Positions 41,674-50,309 of a DNA stretch of 64,000 nucleotides are shown one piece after another. The stretch lies in assembly GCF_018138715.1 (NCBI RefSeq), contig NZ_JAGSHX010000006.1:6448001-6512000 (forward strand). The letters are read 5' to 3'. The number at the start of each line of letters is the position of its first letter. Position 1 is the first letter of the stretch. The translations under genes and the position numbers were made by a program. The stretch comes from Streptomyces asiaticus (GTDB lineage: Bacteria > Actinomycetota > Actinomycetes > Streptomycetales > Streptomycetaceae). The notes below the pieces were generated by a model. It made no database searches, had not been told where the DNA came from, and saw only the letters and a list, made by a program, of their open reading frames with translations.

Positions 41674-42423
41674 TGCGTAAGGTCAGCGGATGGGCGGCTC
41701 ACGCACCCGGCGCGGCCGTGACCCCGTGGGACTTCGAGCGCCGGAAGCCCCAGGACAAGGACATCGCGGTGCGGGTCCGCTACTGCGGTGTGTGAGCCAG
41801 CGACCTGTCCGCGATCCGCCACGGCGACCCGGCCGCCTTCCCGCTCGTTGCGGGTCACGAGATCGTCGGGGAGGTCAGCGCGGTCGTTGCGCCGCTGGGG
41901 CACCGGCCCCGGCCGGACGGTCGGCATAGTCGGCATGGGTGGCCTGGGCCATATCGCTCTCCAACTCGCCCATGCCATGGGCGCCGAGGTCGTGCAGTTC
42001 ACCACCTCTCCCGACAAGGCCACCGAAGCACGCCGACTGGGCGCCGACGACGTGGTCTTCTCCCAGGACGAGCAGCGGATGGCCGCGCAGACGGGGCGCT
42101 TCGACCTGATCCTCGGCACCGTCGGAGCGCCGCACGCGCTGGAGCCCTGTCTGAGCGCCCTGGCCATCGATGGAACCCTGTGCCTGGTCGGCATCCCGGA
42201 GCAGGAACTGCGGCTCAGCGCGCTCAGCCTGATCGTCGGCGCGAAGAACCTGGCCGGCGCGGGCAGCGGTGGAACCGGCGAAACCCAGGGAATGCTCGAC
42301 TTCTGCGGCGAGCTCGGCATCACCGCCGAGACCGAGATCGTGCCCGCGCACGACGTCAATACCAGCCTCGACCGGCTGGCCCGCAACGACGTGCGCTACC
42401 GCTTCGTCCTCGACCTGGCCTGA
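41674..42423 (+). pseudogene. zinc alcohol dehydrogenase (YahK/cinnamyl type) with nonsense codon and internal deletion
   Basis: N-terminus VSGWAAHAPGAAVTPWDFER and RVRYCGV. The next codon, expected to be the zinc-ligand Cys of CGVCxSDL, is TGA, followed in frame by ASDLSAIRHGDPAAFPLVAG and HEIVGEVSAVVA. About 100 codons are then lost, with a frame change at about 41905, before TVGIVGMGGLGHIALQLAHA, PDKATEARRLGADDVV and the normal C-terminus RYRFVLDLA. There are two independent inactivating changes. Confidence 0.85.
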
Positions 42424-42495
42424 TGCGCGGCGTGAGGTGTTTCACGGAGGGGCGTGAGGTGTCAGGGGGCTGGGTACGCGCGCCGCGATCATCGC

Positions 42496-42524
42496 TTGAG
42501 ATGCCGAGGTAATCGGTACACATA
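42496..42524 (+). promoter_or_regulatory. candidate promoter of the bL37-like gene
   Basis: TTGAGA (42496-42501) and CACATA (42519-42524) separated by 17 bp, 30 bp before the start codon. Confidence 0.45.
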
Positions 42525-42554
42525 GGGCGAAAGTATTGCTGGAAAGGAGGCGAC

Positions 42555-42632
42555 ATGTCGTCGAAGCGACGTCGTAAGAAGAAGGCCCGTCGTAAGAACG
42601 GAGCCAATCACGGTAGCCGTCCCCAGTCCTGA
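42555..42632 (+). CDS. ribosomal protein bL37-like, 25 residues
   Basis: Tiny ORF with a near-perfect AAAGGAGG 4 bases before ATG. The product starts MSSKRRRKKKARRKNG and ends in ANHGSRPQS. It closely resembles the 24-residue mycobacterial 50S protein bL37 (KRGRKKR ... ANHGKRPNA), known from ribosome structures. It is highly basic and expected to be embedded in rRNA. A promoter-like pair precedes it and a hairpin follows, so it forms its own transcription unit among decayed genes. Confidence 0.8.
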   Translation: MSSKRRRKKKARRKNGANHGSRPQS

Positions 42633-42639
42633 CCTGGGG
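42621..42639 (+). terminator. hairpin overlapping the bL37-like stop
   Basis: CCCCAG (42621-42626) pairs with CTGGGG (42634-42639); the TGA lies in the loop. Confidence 0.5.
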
Positions 42640-42707
42640 CTTCTGCCGAGTGACGGTGACGGGCTCCCCGAGCGCGTGGCGCGCCGCCGCGCCCGGGCGC
42701 GGGGAGT

Positions 42708-42888
42708 CCCGGCGGCGAGCCACTCCCCTCCCCGCCCCTTCCCGTTACCAGGGGCTCCGCCCCTGGACCCCGGGGGTCAGGGGCGGTGCCCCTGCCGTGT
42801 GGCGGTGCCCCTGCCGTGCGGCGGAGCCCCTGCCGTGCGGCGGAGCCGCGTATCGGTGGCGTGGGGAGGGGAGTGGCTCGCCGCCGGG
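42708..42888. repeat. MITE-like interspersed element, copy B
   Basis: 181 bp bounded by a perfect 26-bp inverted repeat (CCCGGCGGCGAGCCACTCCC plus CTCCCC at 42708-42733; its reverse at 42863-42888). Inside are three copies of TGCCGTGYGGCGG-type units and GGGGCTCCGCCCC. It lies between convergent genes and truncates the 3' end of the MepB-like gene. Confidence 0.85.
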
Positions 42889-43256
42889 CGGGTAGACCCG
42901 GAACCCCCGCTTCCCGCCCCTGCCGTCACGGGAGACGACGCCGCGCTCGCACAGCACCGCGCACGGGAACACGAACTGGCCGAAGCCGCGGTCGTCCCGG
43001 CTGCTGATGATGAAGAGGTCCACCCCGTCGTCGGCGTCGAAGGGGCGGATCGGCCCGTTCTCGGACCGCTGCCACACGGTGACGAACTGCTCCACCTTCG
43101 GCGGGGTGGTTTTGGCCACCCGGAATCGGACCGAACGGCCGTCGAGCGTGAACCCGCACGCCGCGTATTCGGCGCTCTCCGGTTCGGGCACCGGCGGCGA
43201 GCAGGTAAAACCGCTCGGGTCGTACACCAGTGCCTTCGCCGCCAGCAGGTCGCCAT
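42889..43256 (-). pseudogene. MepB-like protein, both ends damaged
   Basis: The central MepB domain is intact: LLAAKALVYDPSGFTCSPPV, CGFTLDGRSVRFRVAKTTPP, FVTVWQRSENGPIRPFDADD and GQFVFPCAVLCERGVVSRDG. The expected N-terminal start is missing: an exact 18-bp direct repeat (43257-43274, 43275-43292) replaces it. The C-terminal YPP then runs straight into element copy B rather than the usual tail. No in-frame ATG remains; only a GTG at 43227 could initiate. Confidence 0.7.
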
Positions 43257-43292
43257 GGAGCCCCGCCCATGGCTGGAGCCCCGCCCATGGCT
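43257..43292. repeat. 18-bp direct repeat at the MepB-like 5' end
   Basis: GGAGCCCCGCCCATGGCT twice in tandem. Confidence 0.9.
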
Positions 43293-43334
43293 AAACCCCG
43301 CCTGTGGCTGATTTGTCACCATGCGGTCATTCTG

Positions 43335-44411
43335 TCATCGGAGCGGTTCGAGCAGGGCGTCGGTGAATTCCTCGGTGGTGGCCGTACCGCCCAGGTCCGG
43401 GGTGCGGACGGGGGTCTTCGCCAGGACGGTCGCCATGGCGTCGGTGACGCGGGTGGCCGCCTCGGGGTGGCCGAGGTGGTCGAGCATCATCGCGGCGGAC
43501 CAGATCGCGCCGAGCGGATTGGCGATCCCGCGTCCGGCGATGTCGGGCGCGGAGCCGTGGACGGGCTCGAACATGGAGGGGAAGTCGCGCTCGGGGTTGA
43601 GGTTGGCCGCGGGGGCGATGCCGATGCTGCCCGCGACCGCGGCGGCGAGGTCGCTGAGGATGTCGCCGAAGAGGTTGGAGGCCACGACGACGTCGAAGCG
43701 CCGCGGGTCGAGGACGAACTTGGCGGCGAGGGCGTCGATGTGCTCCTGGTCCCAGACCACCTCCGGGTGCGCGGTGGCGCGTTCGGCCACCAGCTCGTCC
43801 CAGAAGGGCATGGTGTGGATGATGCCGTTGGACTTGGTGGCCGAGGTGAGCCGGCCGCCGCGCCGCTCGGCGAGGGCGAAGGCGTAGTCCAGGACGCGGG
43901 TGACGCCCTTGCGGGTGAACACCGCTTCCTGGACGGCCATTTCCTCCGGGAGCCCCCGCCCGAGGCGGCCGCCGATCTCGCCGTACTCGCCCTCGACGTT
44001 CTCCCGGACGACGACGAGGTCGACATCGCCGGGGTCCGCGTCGCGCAGCGGGCTGGGCACGCCCTCGAAGACGCGGATGGGGCGCAGATTGACGTACTGC
44101 TGGAAGCCCCGGCGGATGGGGATCAGCAGCCCCCACAGCGAGACATGGTCCGGGACGCCGGGGTGGCCGACCGCGCCGAGCAGGATCGCGTCATGGCCGC
44201 GCAACTGGTCAAGACCGTCGTCGGGCATCATCGCGCCGAGGTCGGCATAGCGCTCGCAGGACCAGTCGTACGTCTCGTACGTGAAGCCGAGGCCGTGCCG
44301 GGCGGCGACGGTGTCCAGGACGCGGCGGGCGGCCGGGATGACCTCGTTGCCGATGCCGTCGCCGGGGATCAGGGCGATGCGGTGGGTGGTGGTCGTGCGG
44401 CGGTTCGTCAT
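43335..44411 (-). CDS. tartrate dehydrogenase / D-malate dehydrogenase (decarboxylating)
   Basis: 358 residues of the isocitrate/isopropylmalate dehydrogenase fold. IALIPGDGIGNEVIP, the substrate loop VNLRPIRVFEGVPSPL, VVRENVEGEYGEIGGRLGRG, catalytic Lys in SATKSNGI, metal Asp in SNLFGDILSDLAA and the NAD motif EPVHGSAPDIAGRGIANP are present. The ENVEGEYGEIGG loop favours tartrate/D-malate over isopropylmalate. It is divergent in use from, but on the same strand as, the LysR gene behind it, and a LysR regulator 70 bp upstream suggests control by substrate. Confidence 0.9.
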   Translation of the reverse strand: MTNRRTTTTHRIALIPGDGIGNEVIPAARRVLDTVAARHGLGFTYETYDWSCERYADLGAMMPDDGLDQLRGHDAILLGAVGHPGVPDHVSLWGLLIPIRRGFQQYVNLRPIRVFEGVPSPLRDADPGDVDLVVVRENVEGEYGEIGGRLGRGLPEEMAVQEAVFTRKGVTRVLDYAFALAERRGGRLTSATKSNGIIHTMPFWDELVAERATAHPEVVWDQEHIDALAAKFVLDPRRFDVVVASNLFGDILSDLAAAVAGSIGIAPAANLNPERDFPSMFEPVHGSAPDIAGRGIANPLGAIWSAAMMLDHLGHPEAATRVTDAMATVLAKTPVRTPDLGGTATTEEFTDALLEPLR

Positions 44412-44481
44412 GGAGGGGATTGCAGCAGGGGAGCGAGTTCCGCGTCCAAGACGCAGATCACATGGGTCTTATAGGCCCGCC

Positions 44482-45369
44482 CTATGAGGTTCCATGAGAT
44501 TCCACGGCGGCGTTGACGAACGCCTCCGCCGCCGGTGTCAGCGGGGCCCGCCGGCTGACCAGGGCGATATGCAGACTGGTGCTCGGCTCCAGGTCCAGGA
44601 CCAGGGCCCCCGCCCGCTCCGCGAGGCCGCGCCAGGCGTCGGCCACCACCGCCAGGCCGACGCCCCGCAGCACCAGCGGCAGGATCGACACCCGGTGCTC
44701 GGTCTCGACCACGACGGTCAGCGCCACGCCCTCGGCCACCAGATCGTCGACGTAGCGGCGCATCCCCGTCCCCTTCTGGCCCACGATCAGCCGGTGTCCG
44801 GACAGCTGCTCATGGCGCACCGGCACCCCGGGGCGGAACGGCCCGTCCGGGGGTGTCAGCAGCACGAAGCGCTGCTCGGACAGCGGATAGGTGCGCACAT
44901 CGCCCTGCGGTACGGGGTCGGGGGAGGCCAGCAGCCCCAGCTCGCACACGCCGGTGCGCACCATCTCCGTCACATCGCGCGGGGTGAACGCGGCCTGCAC
45001 CCGTACGGACACCGCGGGATGGGCGCGGGCGAAGCGGTCGATCAGCCCCGTCAGCGGCTCGACGGCCTGGGAGGGCGGGGCCGCGATGTCCACCTGGCCG
45101 CCGCGCAGCCCGTGCACCGACTCCACACTGGCCCGCGCGAGCTGGAGACTGCGCACCGCATCCCGCGCCGGTCCGATCAGGGCCGTGCCCGCGTCGGTGA
45201 GGACCGCCCGGCGGCCGATGCGGTGGAAGAGGTCGCTGCCCAGGTCGCGCTCCAGGGCGCGGATGGCCTGGGAGAGGGACGGCTGGGACAGATACAGCGC
45301 GGAGGCGGCCCGGTTGAACCCGCCGTGGTCCACCACGGCCAGGAAGTACTCCAGCTGTCGCACATCCAC
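44482..45369 (-). CDS. LysR-family transcriptional regulator
   Basis: 295 residues. HTH DVRQLEYFLAVVDHGGFNRAASALYLSQPSLSQAIRALER is followed by the two-lobed effector domain (GQVDIAAPPSQAVEPLTGLI, CELGLLASPDPV). GTG 45369 begins directly at the HTH. It lies upstream of the tartrate/malate dehydrogenase and 150 bp divergent from the haloacetate dehalogenase, so it may control either. The effector is unknown. Confidence 0.9.
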   Translation of the reverse strand: MDVRQLEYFLAVVDHGGFNRAASALYLSQPSLSQAIRALERDLGSDLFHRIGRRAVLTDAGTALIGPARDAVRSLQLARASVESVHGLRGGQVDIAAPPSQAVEPLTGLIDRFARAHPAVSVRVQAAFTPRDVTEMVRTGVCELGLLASPDPVPQGDVRTYPLSEQRFVLLTPPDGPFRPGVPVRHEQLSGHRLIVGQKGTGMRRYVDDLVAEGVALTVVVETEHRVSILPLVLRGVGLAVVADAWRGLAERAGALVLDLEPSTSLHIALVSRRAPLTPAAEAFVNAAVESHGTS

Positions 45370-45519
45370 CGCGCCGCCTCCCCGCGCCTCGCCACTCCCG
45401 CCACCGTCGGCGCGCCCTCGGCACCTGTCGGCGCTCGCACCCGTCCATAGGTGTTGCTTATAAGGATTGTCGTCAACGGGTCTTGGACGCGCACCGCGGG
45501 TGGCTGCTGGGATCGGACC

Positions 45520-46422
45520 ATGAGCGATCAGCCCCTGGGCGACTTCGACCGCCGCACCGTCCATGTCGAGGGTGTGGGAATCAACGTACGCACCGCCGGG
45601 GACGGGCCGCCGGTCCTCCTCCTGCACGGCTATCCGCAGACCCATATGATCTGGCACCACATCGCCCCGGCGCTCGCCGCCACCCACCGCGTGGTCCTGG
45701 CCGATCTGCGCGGCTACGGCGACAGCGACAAGCCCGCGTCCGACGCCGGGCACACCCCGTACTCCAAGCGGGCCATGGCGCGCGACCAGCTGCTGGTGAT
45801 GCGGGAGCTGGGCTTCGACCGGTTCGCGGTGGTCGGCCACGACCGGGGCGGCCGGGTCGCCCACCGGCTGGCCCTCGACCATCCGCGCGCGGTCGCCGCG
45901 CTCGCGGTCCTGGACATCGTGCCCACGCGGTACGTCTTCCAGCACGCCGACAAGGACTTCGGTCTCGGCTACTTCCACTGGTTCTTCCTGGCGGCGGACC
46001 ACGGCATCCCGGAACACCTCATCGGCCAGGACCCCGCGTTCTGGATCCGCACCCGGATGGGGGCGCGCCACCGGGGCGGAACCCCGTTCGACGAGGCGGC
46101 CCAGGCCGAGTACATCCGCTGCTTCTCGGATCCCGCGGCCATCCACGCCAGCTGCGAGGACTACCGCGCCGCCGCCTCCATCGACCTGGTCCACGACGAC
46201 GCGGACGCCGCCGCGGGCCACCGGGTCACCGCACCGCTGCTGGCCCTGTGGGGCGCGCACGGTTTCGTCGGCCGCCACTACGACGTACCGGAGGTCTGGC
46301 GCGGTTACGCCGACGATGTGCGCGGGCAGGCCCTGCCGTGCGACCACTACCTTCCCGAGGAGGCGCCGGAGGAGACGCTGCGCCATCTGCGGGCGTTCCT
46401 CACGGACCCGGGGAGTGTCTGA
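45520..46422 (+). CDS. haloacetate (fluoroacetate) dehalogenase-like alpha/beta-hydrolase
   Basis: 300 residues. The nucleophile is Asp108 in VVGHDRGGRVAHR with Arg109 and Arg112, the carboxylate binders of fluoroacetate dehalogenases. Halide-site residues His153-Trp154 (GYFHWFF) and Tyr215 (CEDYRAAAS), the acid Asp132 (LDIVPTR) and base His276 (CDHYLPEE) are in the expected order. It would release fluoride or chloride from a haloacetate to give glycolate. ATG 45520 begins MSDQPLGDFDRR. A tandem repeat begins at its stop. It lies between LysR and the MFS/citryl-CoA lyase remnants. Confidence 0.88.
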   Translation: MSDQPLGDFDRRTVHVEGVGINVRTAGDGPPVLLLHGYPQTHMIWHHIAPALAATHRVVLADLRGYGDSDKPASDAGHTPYSKRAMARDQLLVMRELGFDRFAVVGHDRGGRVAHRLALDHPRAVAALAVLDIVPTRYVFQHADKDFGLGYFHWFFLAADHGIPEHLIGQDPAFWIRTRMGARHRGGTPFDEAAQAEYIRCFSDPAAIHASCEDYRAAASIDLVHDDADAAAGHRVTAPLLALWGAHGFVGRHYDVPEVWRGYADDVRGQALPCDHYLPEEAPEETLRHLRAFLTDPGSV

Positions 46423-46500
46423 TCGGGGGCCAGGGGAGTGCCCGATCGGGGGGCCAGGGAAGTGCCCGATCGGGAGGCCAGGGAAGTGCCCGATCGGGGG
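46414..46500 (+). repeat. 23-24-bp x 3.6 tandem repeat spanning the dehalogenase stop
   Basis: Unit 1 (46414-46436) has AGTGTCTGATCGGGGGCCAG and contains the TGA. Units 2 and 3 (24 bp each) have AGTGCCCGATCGG and no stop. A partial fourth ends at 46500, directly at the stop of the convergent MFS remnant. Confidence 0.92.
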
Positions 46501-46773
46501 TCACGGCGCCGCCTGGAGGTTCTGCTCCGGTGCGGCCGTCTCCTCGGCCGGGTCGGCGGCCCCGCGCGTCTCCCGCGCCAGTGCCACCGTGGCCACGGTG
46601 AGCGCGCTCATCAGGGCGATGAAGACGACGACGCCCGTGACGCTGTGGTCGAACCAGAGCAGCAGCGCGGACGCGAGCATGGGCGCGAGGCCGCCGGTGA
46701 GCACGGTCCCGATGTTGTTGGCGATGCCGACCGCGCTGAACCGGACCGTGGTGTCGAAGAGTTCGGCGGCGAG
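46501..46773 (-). pseudogene. MFS transporter, C-terminal remnant
   Basis: Only the last two or three helices remain: LFDTTVRFSAVGIANNIGTV, LTGGLAPMLASALLLWFDHS and VVVFIALMSALTVATVALAR, with a natural stop. The LFDT..R.S..G...N pattern is typical of metabolite:H+ symporters. The N-terminal 300 or so residues are lost at a junction near 46773, where a citryl-CoA lyase fragment begins in the opposite direction. Confidence 0.75.
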
Positions 46774-47091
46774 GCGCCGGGCTGGGCGCTGCGCGCCGGG
46801 ACGGCCCTGGAGCGGGCGCTGGCGGAGGGCCGCAGCCGTCCCGTGCCGATGAACATCGACGGTGCCACCGCCATCGTCTACAGCGAACTCGGCTTTCCGC
46901 CCGAGCTCGGACGCGGGCTGTTCGTGCTCTCCCGCAGCGTGGGCATCCTCGCCCACGCCTGGGAGGAGAAGTCCGGTGGAGCCAGGATCAAGGGCCCGCT
47001 GCCCCGGCGGCTGCTGCCCTCCTACGAGGGCCCGGCGCCCCGGGACCTCAACCGGCCGGAGAGCGGTGGGAACGGCGCCGGGAGCGCCTGA
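46774..47091 (+). pseudogene. citryl-CoA lyase / citrate-synthase-like, C-terminal remnant
   Basis: About 100 residues: VPMNIDGATAIVYSELGFPP, GLFVLSRSVGILAHAWEEK and GGARIKGPLP match the end of citryl-CoA lyase/citrate synthase-like proteins, including the catalytic Asp region. The start and the larger part are missing. Head-to-head with the MFS remnant, it looks like the other side of a single deletion. Confidence 0.75.
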
Positions 47092-47094
47092 ACG

Positions 47095-47865
47095 TCAGCC
47101 GCTCCCGCCGAGGAACCCCAGCTCCGACAGCCGCTTCGCGGCCTCGGCCAGCGCCGGGCGGAACGACTCCACGCGCTCCTCGGTGAAGCGGCTGGTGGGC
47201 CCGCCGAGCCCCACCGCGGCGACGACCTGCCCGGTCGCGTCGGTGACCGGGGCGGCCACGGCGGACACCCCGTCCTCGCGCTCACCGTGGCTGACCGCCC
47301 AGCCCCGCTCCGCGGCGAGGCGCGCCCGGGTCGCCAGGACGGAGGTGAAGTCGGGGCCGCGCCCGGCCGCCGCGGCCACCCGGCTCAGGGTCCGGGACGA
47401 GCCGCCGATGAGCAGGACGTGCCCGGAGGCACCGGCCCACAGGGGCATCTCCTCGCCGATGCGCACCACATGGCGCAGCTGCTGGGTGCCCTCGTGCTGG
47501 GCCACACACACCCTGGAGCCGCCCTGGCGGATGTAGATCCGGGAGGATTCGCCACCCGACCGGATCGAGAGGACACGCAGACACTCCACCGCCTCCGGGG
47601 GCAGCCGCCAGGCGTCCTGGGCGAGCGCCGCCCAGCGCAGCAGACCCGCGCCGGGGGTGAGCCGGCCGTCCCCCCGGCTCCACAGCAGCCCGCGCTGTTC
47701 GAGGGTGGCCACCAGCCGCACCACGGTGGACTTGGCCAGCCCGGTGGCGTCGGTCAACTCCCGTACGCTGCGGGAGCGGTGGGTGTCGTCGAACAGGGCG
47801 AGCAGATCCAGTGCGCGCAGGACGCTCCGTACGCCCTCGCCGCCCTCTCCGGCCGCCGTCCCCAT
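47095..47865 (-). CDS. IclR-family transcriptional regulator
   Basis: 256 residues. HTH SVLRALDLLALFDDTHRSRS and LTDATGLAKSTVVRLVATLEQ, then the effector domain with SGHVLLIGGSS, AERGWAVSHGEREDGVSAVA and APVTDATGQVVAAVGLGGP. ATG 47865 begins MGTAAGEGGEG. It lies beside the citryl-CoA lyase and MFS remnants, which were its likely targets; if so it is now an orphan. Confidence 0.88.
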   Translation of the reverse strand: MGTAAGEGGEGVRSVLRALDLLALFDDTHRSRSVRELTDATGLAKSTVVRLVATLEQRGLLWSRGDGRLTPGAGLLRWAALAQDAWRLPPEAVECLRVLSIRSGGESSRIYIRQGGSRVCVAQHEGTQQLRHVVRIGEEMPLWAGASGHVLLIGGSSRTLSRVAAAAGRGPDFTSVLATRARLAAERGWAVSHGEREDGVSAVAAPVTDATGQVVAAVGLGGPTSRFTEERVESFRPALAEAAKRLSELGFLGGSG

Positions 47866-47948
47866 CGCCGTCCTCCTCGCCGCACACCGCATAAGCCACC
47901 TATCGGTGCGACGGTACCACCAGGCGGTCCAAGGGGGGTGGGAGTCGG

Positions 47949-48380
47949 CTACGCCGGAATGACCGTGGCCAGGTCGGCGGGCATCCGGCCCCGGAGATCA
48001 TCCCACTCGCCCGCGCTGATATGGCGTTGCAGGGCCTCCAGGACGGTGTGGACCAGCTGTTCGGTGTCGCCCTGGATCGCGTACGGGAAGTCGTGCCGGA
48101 TCCGCTGGAAGAACTCCTCGCTGTGCATCTTCACGGGCGTCTCCGCCGGTCTCCATCCCTCGTAGTAGATGCCGCGCACCAGCATCGGGAGCTGTGCGCC
48201 GAACTGGACGGCCTCGTCCACCGTCAGCCGGTCCCGCAGCTGGTGCAGCACCGTGCGCAGGGCGGCGTAGGACTGTTTACGGCGCTCCTTGGGCCAGCCG
48301 TACGCGTCCTCGATCTCCTTGAGGAGCCGGTTGGTCTTGTCGACGGTCGTGTCGAACGCGGGAAAGCCTGTCGCAACCAT
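47949..48380 (-). CDS. DUF2267 protein
   Basis: 143 residues with the DUF2267 pattern: FDTTVDKTNRLLKEIEDAYG, RRKQSYAALRTVLHQLRDRLT, VQFGAQLPMLVRGIYYEGW and HSEEFFQRI. All helical, with no signal peptide; often next to Hsp20 and stress genes, function unknown. The ATG follows AAAGGACGA. Confidence 0.85.
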   Translation of the reverse strand: MVATGFPAFDTTVDKTNRLLKEIEDAYGWPKERRKQSYAALRTVLHQLRDRLTVDEAVQFGAQLPMLVRGIYYEGWRPAETPVKMHSEEFFQRIRHDFPYAIQGDTEQLVHTVLEALQRHISAGEWDDLRGRMPADLATVIPA

Positions 48381-48452
48381 CGTGTTCGTCCTTTCGGTGC
48401 CCGCGGCGGCCGCCCGGCGACGCGGAGGGCCGCTGCGAGGGGTGGGAGAGCC

Positions 48453-49031
<579 letters not shown>

Positions 49032-49037
49032 CGCCGT

Positions 49038-49651
49038 TCACCTCCGGTCGTATGGAGTGGATGTGGATGGGGAGCGGATGGGTATCGGATCGGCGGTCGG
49101 GCGGGTGAGGTCGGCGGCGGTGTGGCCGAGGTGGTCATGGACGTGGTGGACGGCCATCGCCCCCTCGCCGGCCGCCGAGGTCACCCGCTTGACCGAGCCG
49201 CTGCGCACATCACCGGCGGCGAAGACCCCCGGCAGACGCGGGCCACCAGCACCCGCAGCCGGTCCACCGGGACGGCCAGCACCTCCCCGGCCTCCCGGAC
49301 GTGGGCGGCGAAGAAGGCCGCCTGCCCCTGGAGCAGGGCCAGTTCGCCGGGGAAGCGCCCCGGGCCGTGCACCCTCAGCACCCGCTCGTCCGGGGTGCCG
49401 TGCTGCTCGGTGATCGCGATGGTGCCGCTGAGGACGACGAGGAAGTCCGTGCCCCGGTCGCCCTCGCGGATGACCGCCTCACCAGCCGCCACCGACCGGC
49501 GGGTGCCGTGCCCGGAGAGGAACGCGATCTGCTGGTCCGTCAGCCGCGGAAACGCGCCGTACAGATCCGGGGTCTCGTCCGGCAGATCCGGGGTCTCGTC
49601 CGGTGCCGCTCCCTCCGGTGCGGTGTCCGGGGAACGGTCCTCGCCCGACAT
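49038..49651 (-). pseudogene. cNMP-domain thioredoxin-reductase-like oxidoreductase with middle deleted
   Basis: The N-terminal cyclic-nucleotide-binding domain is intact (FPRLTDQQIAFLSGHG, AVIREGDRGTDFLVVLSGTI, GPGRFPGELALLQGQAAFFA, EVLAVPVDRLRVLVAR). Directly after it, in another frame, comes the C-terminal end of an FAD/NAD(P) thioredoxin-reductase fold: LPGVFAAGDVRSGSVKRVTS and AAGEGAMAVHHVHDHL. About 300 codons with both dinucleotide sites are missing at about 49245. It follows the UBP zinc-finger gene (TGATG overlap), an arrangement known from intact Streptomyces loci. Confidence 0.82.
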
Positions 49652-49914
49652 CAGGCCATGGCCTCGTGGGCGTAGCACCACCGCCAGGTCTCGCCCGGTT
49701 CCATGGGCTCGACGATGGGGTGTTCCTCGGCGTACGCGTGGGCCCGGGCGTGCTTGAGCGGCGAGGAGTCGCAGCACCCCACGTGTCCACAGGTCAGGCA
49801 GAGCCGCAGATGGACCCAGGGGGACCCCAGGCGCAGGCACTCCTCGCACCCCTCGGGGCTGCGCGGGGAGACCGGGCGCACCATCGACAGATGCGGATCG
49901 GGCTCGATGGCCAT
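49651..49914 (-). CDS. UBP-type zinc-finger protein
   Basis: 87 residues with the ZnF-UBP ligands: CEECLRLGSPWVHLRLCLTC, GHVGCCDSSPLKHARAHAYA and EEHPIVEPMEPGE. In bacteria these small proteins usually sit next to a thioredoxin-reductase-like oxidoreductase, here the broken gene that overlaps its stop. Partner unknown. ATG 49914 follows GAAAGGGTGA. Confidence 0.88.
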   Translation of the reverse strand: MAIEPDPHLSMVRPVSPRSPEGCEECLRLGSPWVHLRLCLTCGHVGCCDSSPLKHARAHAYAEEHPIVEPMEPGETWRWCYAHEAMA

Positions 49915-50030
49915 GGCGTTCACCCTTTCTCGTTTCCAGGATGAGCAGGGACGGGACGGCCCGCACCTCGAACCGCGCGGCGGTCCGGAGGGTGCGGCCG
50001 ATGGCGGGACGGTCCGGTGCGGCATCGGGC

Positions 50031-50309
50031 TCACGCGGCTTTCCCGAGTCCGGCGATCTCCGGGTGCCGCTCGTAGGTGACCACCAGTTCGCCGTGTCGG
50101 CCGTCGACCTTGACGGTGGTGCCTTCCTGGACGTCGCCGCGTAGCAGGGCGCGTCCGATGCGGGTCTCGACCTCGTGGGAGATGTAGCGGCGCAGCGGGC
50201 GGGCGCCGTAGACCGGGTCGTCGATCTCGGTGTGGCCGTAATCCTGGGCCCTGGTCTGGGCGTTCTGGAGGGCTTCCTGGGACTTCTGGGCGAGGCGGTT
50301 CATGTCCAT
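50031..50309 (-). pseudogene. clpB: ClpB reduced to 92 residues by in-frame deletion
   Basis: Residues 1-31 ([28 protein letters not shown]) are the start of ClpB. Residue 32 onward (PVYGARPLRRYISHEVETRI, GRALLRGDVQEGTTVKVDG) is its far C-terminus. Roughly 750-800 residues with both AAA+ modules are gone, yet the frame, start and stop are intact, so a mini-protein could be made. It cannot act as a disaggregase. The start overlaps the end of cbpM. Confidence 0.82.

Noticed and set aside
44482..46386. A 634-residue ORF that appears to fuse LysR to a long N-terminal extension
   Set aside because: The extension is the antisense of the dehalogenase gene; GTG 45369 begins the conserved HTH.
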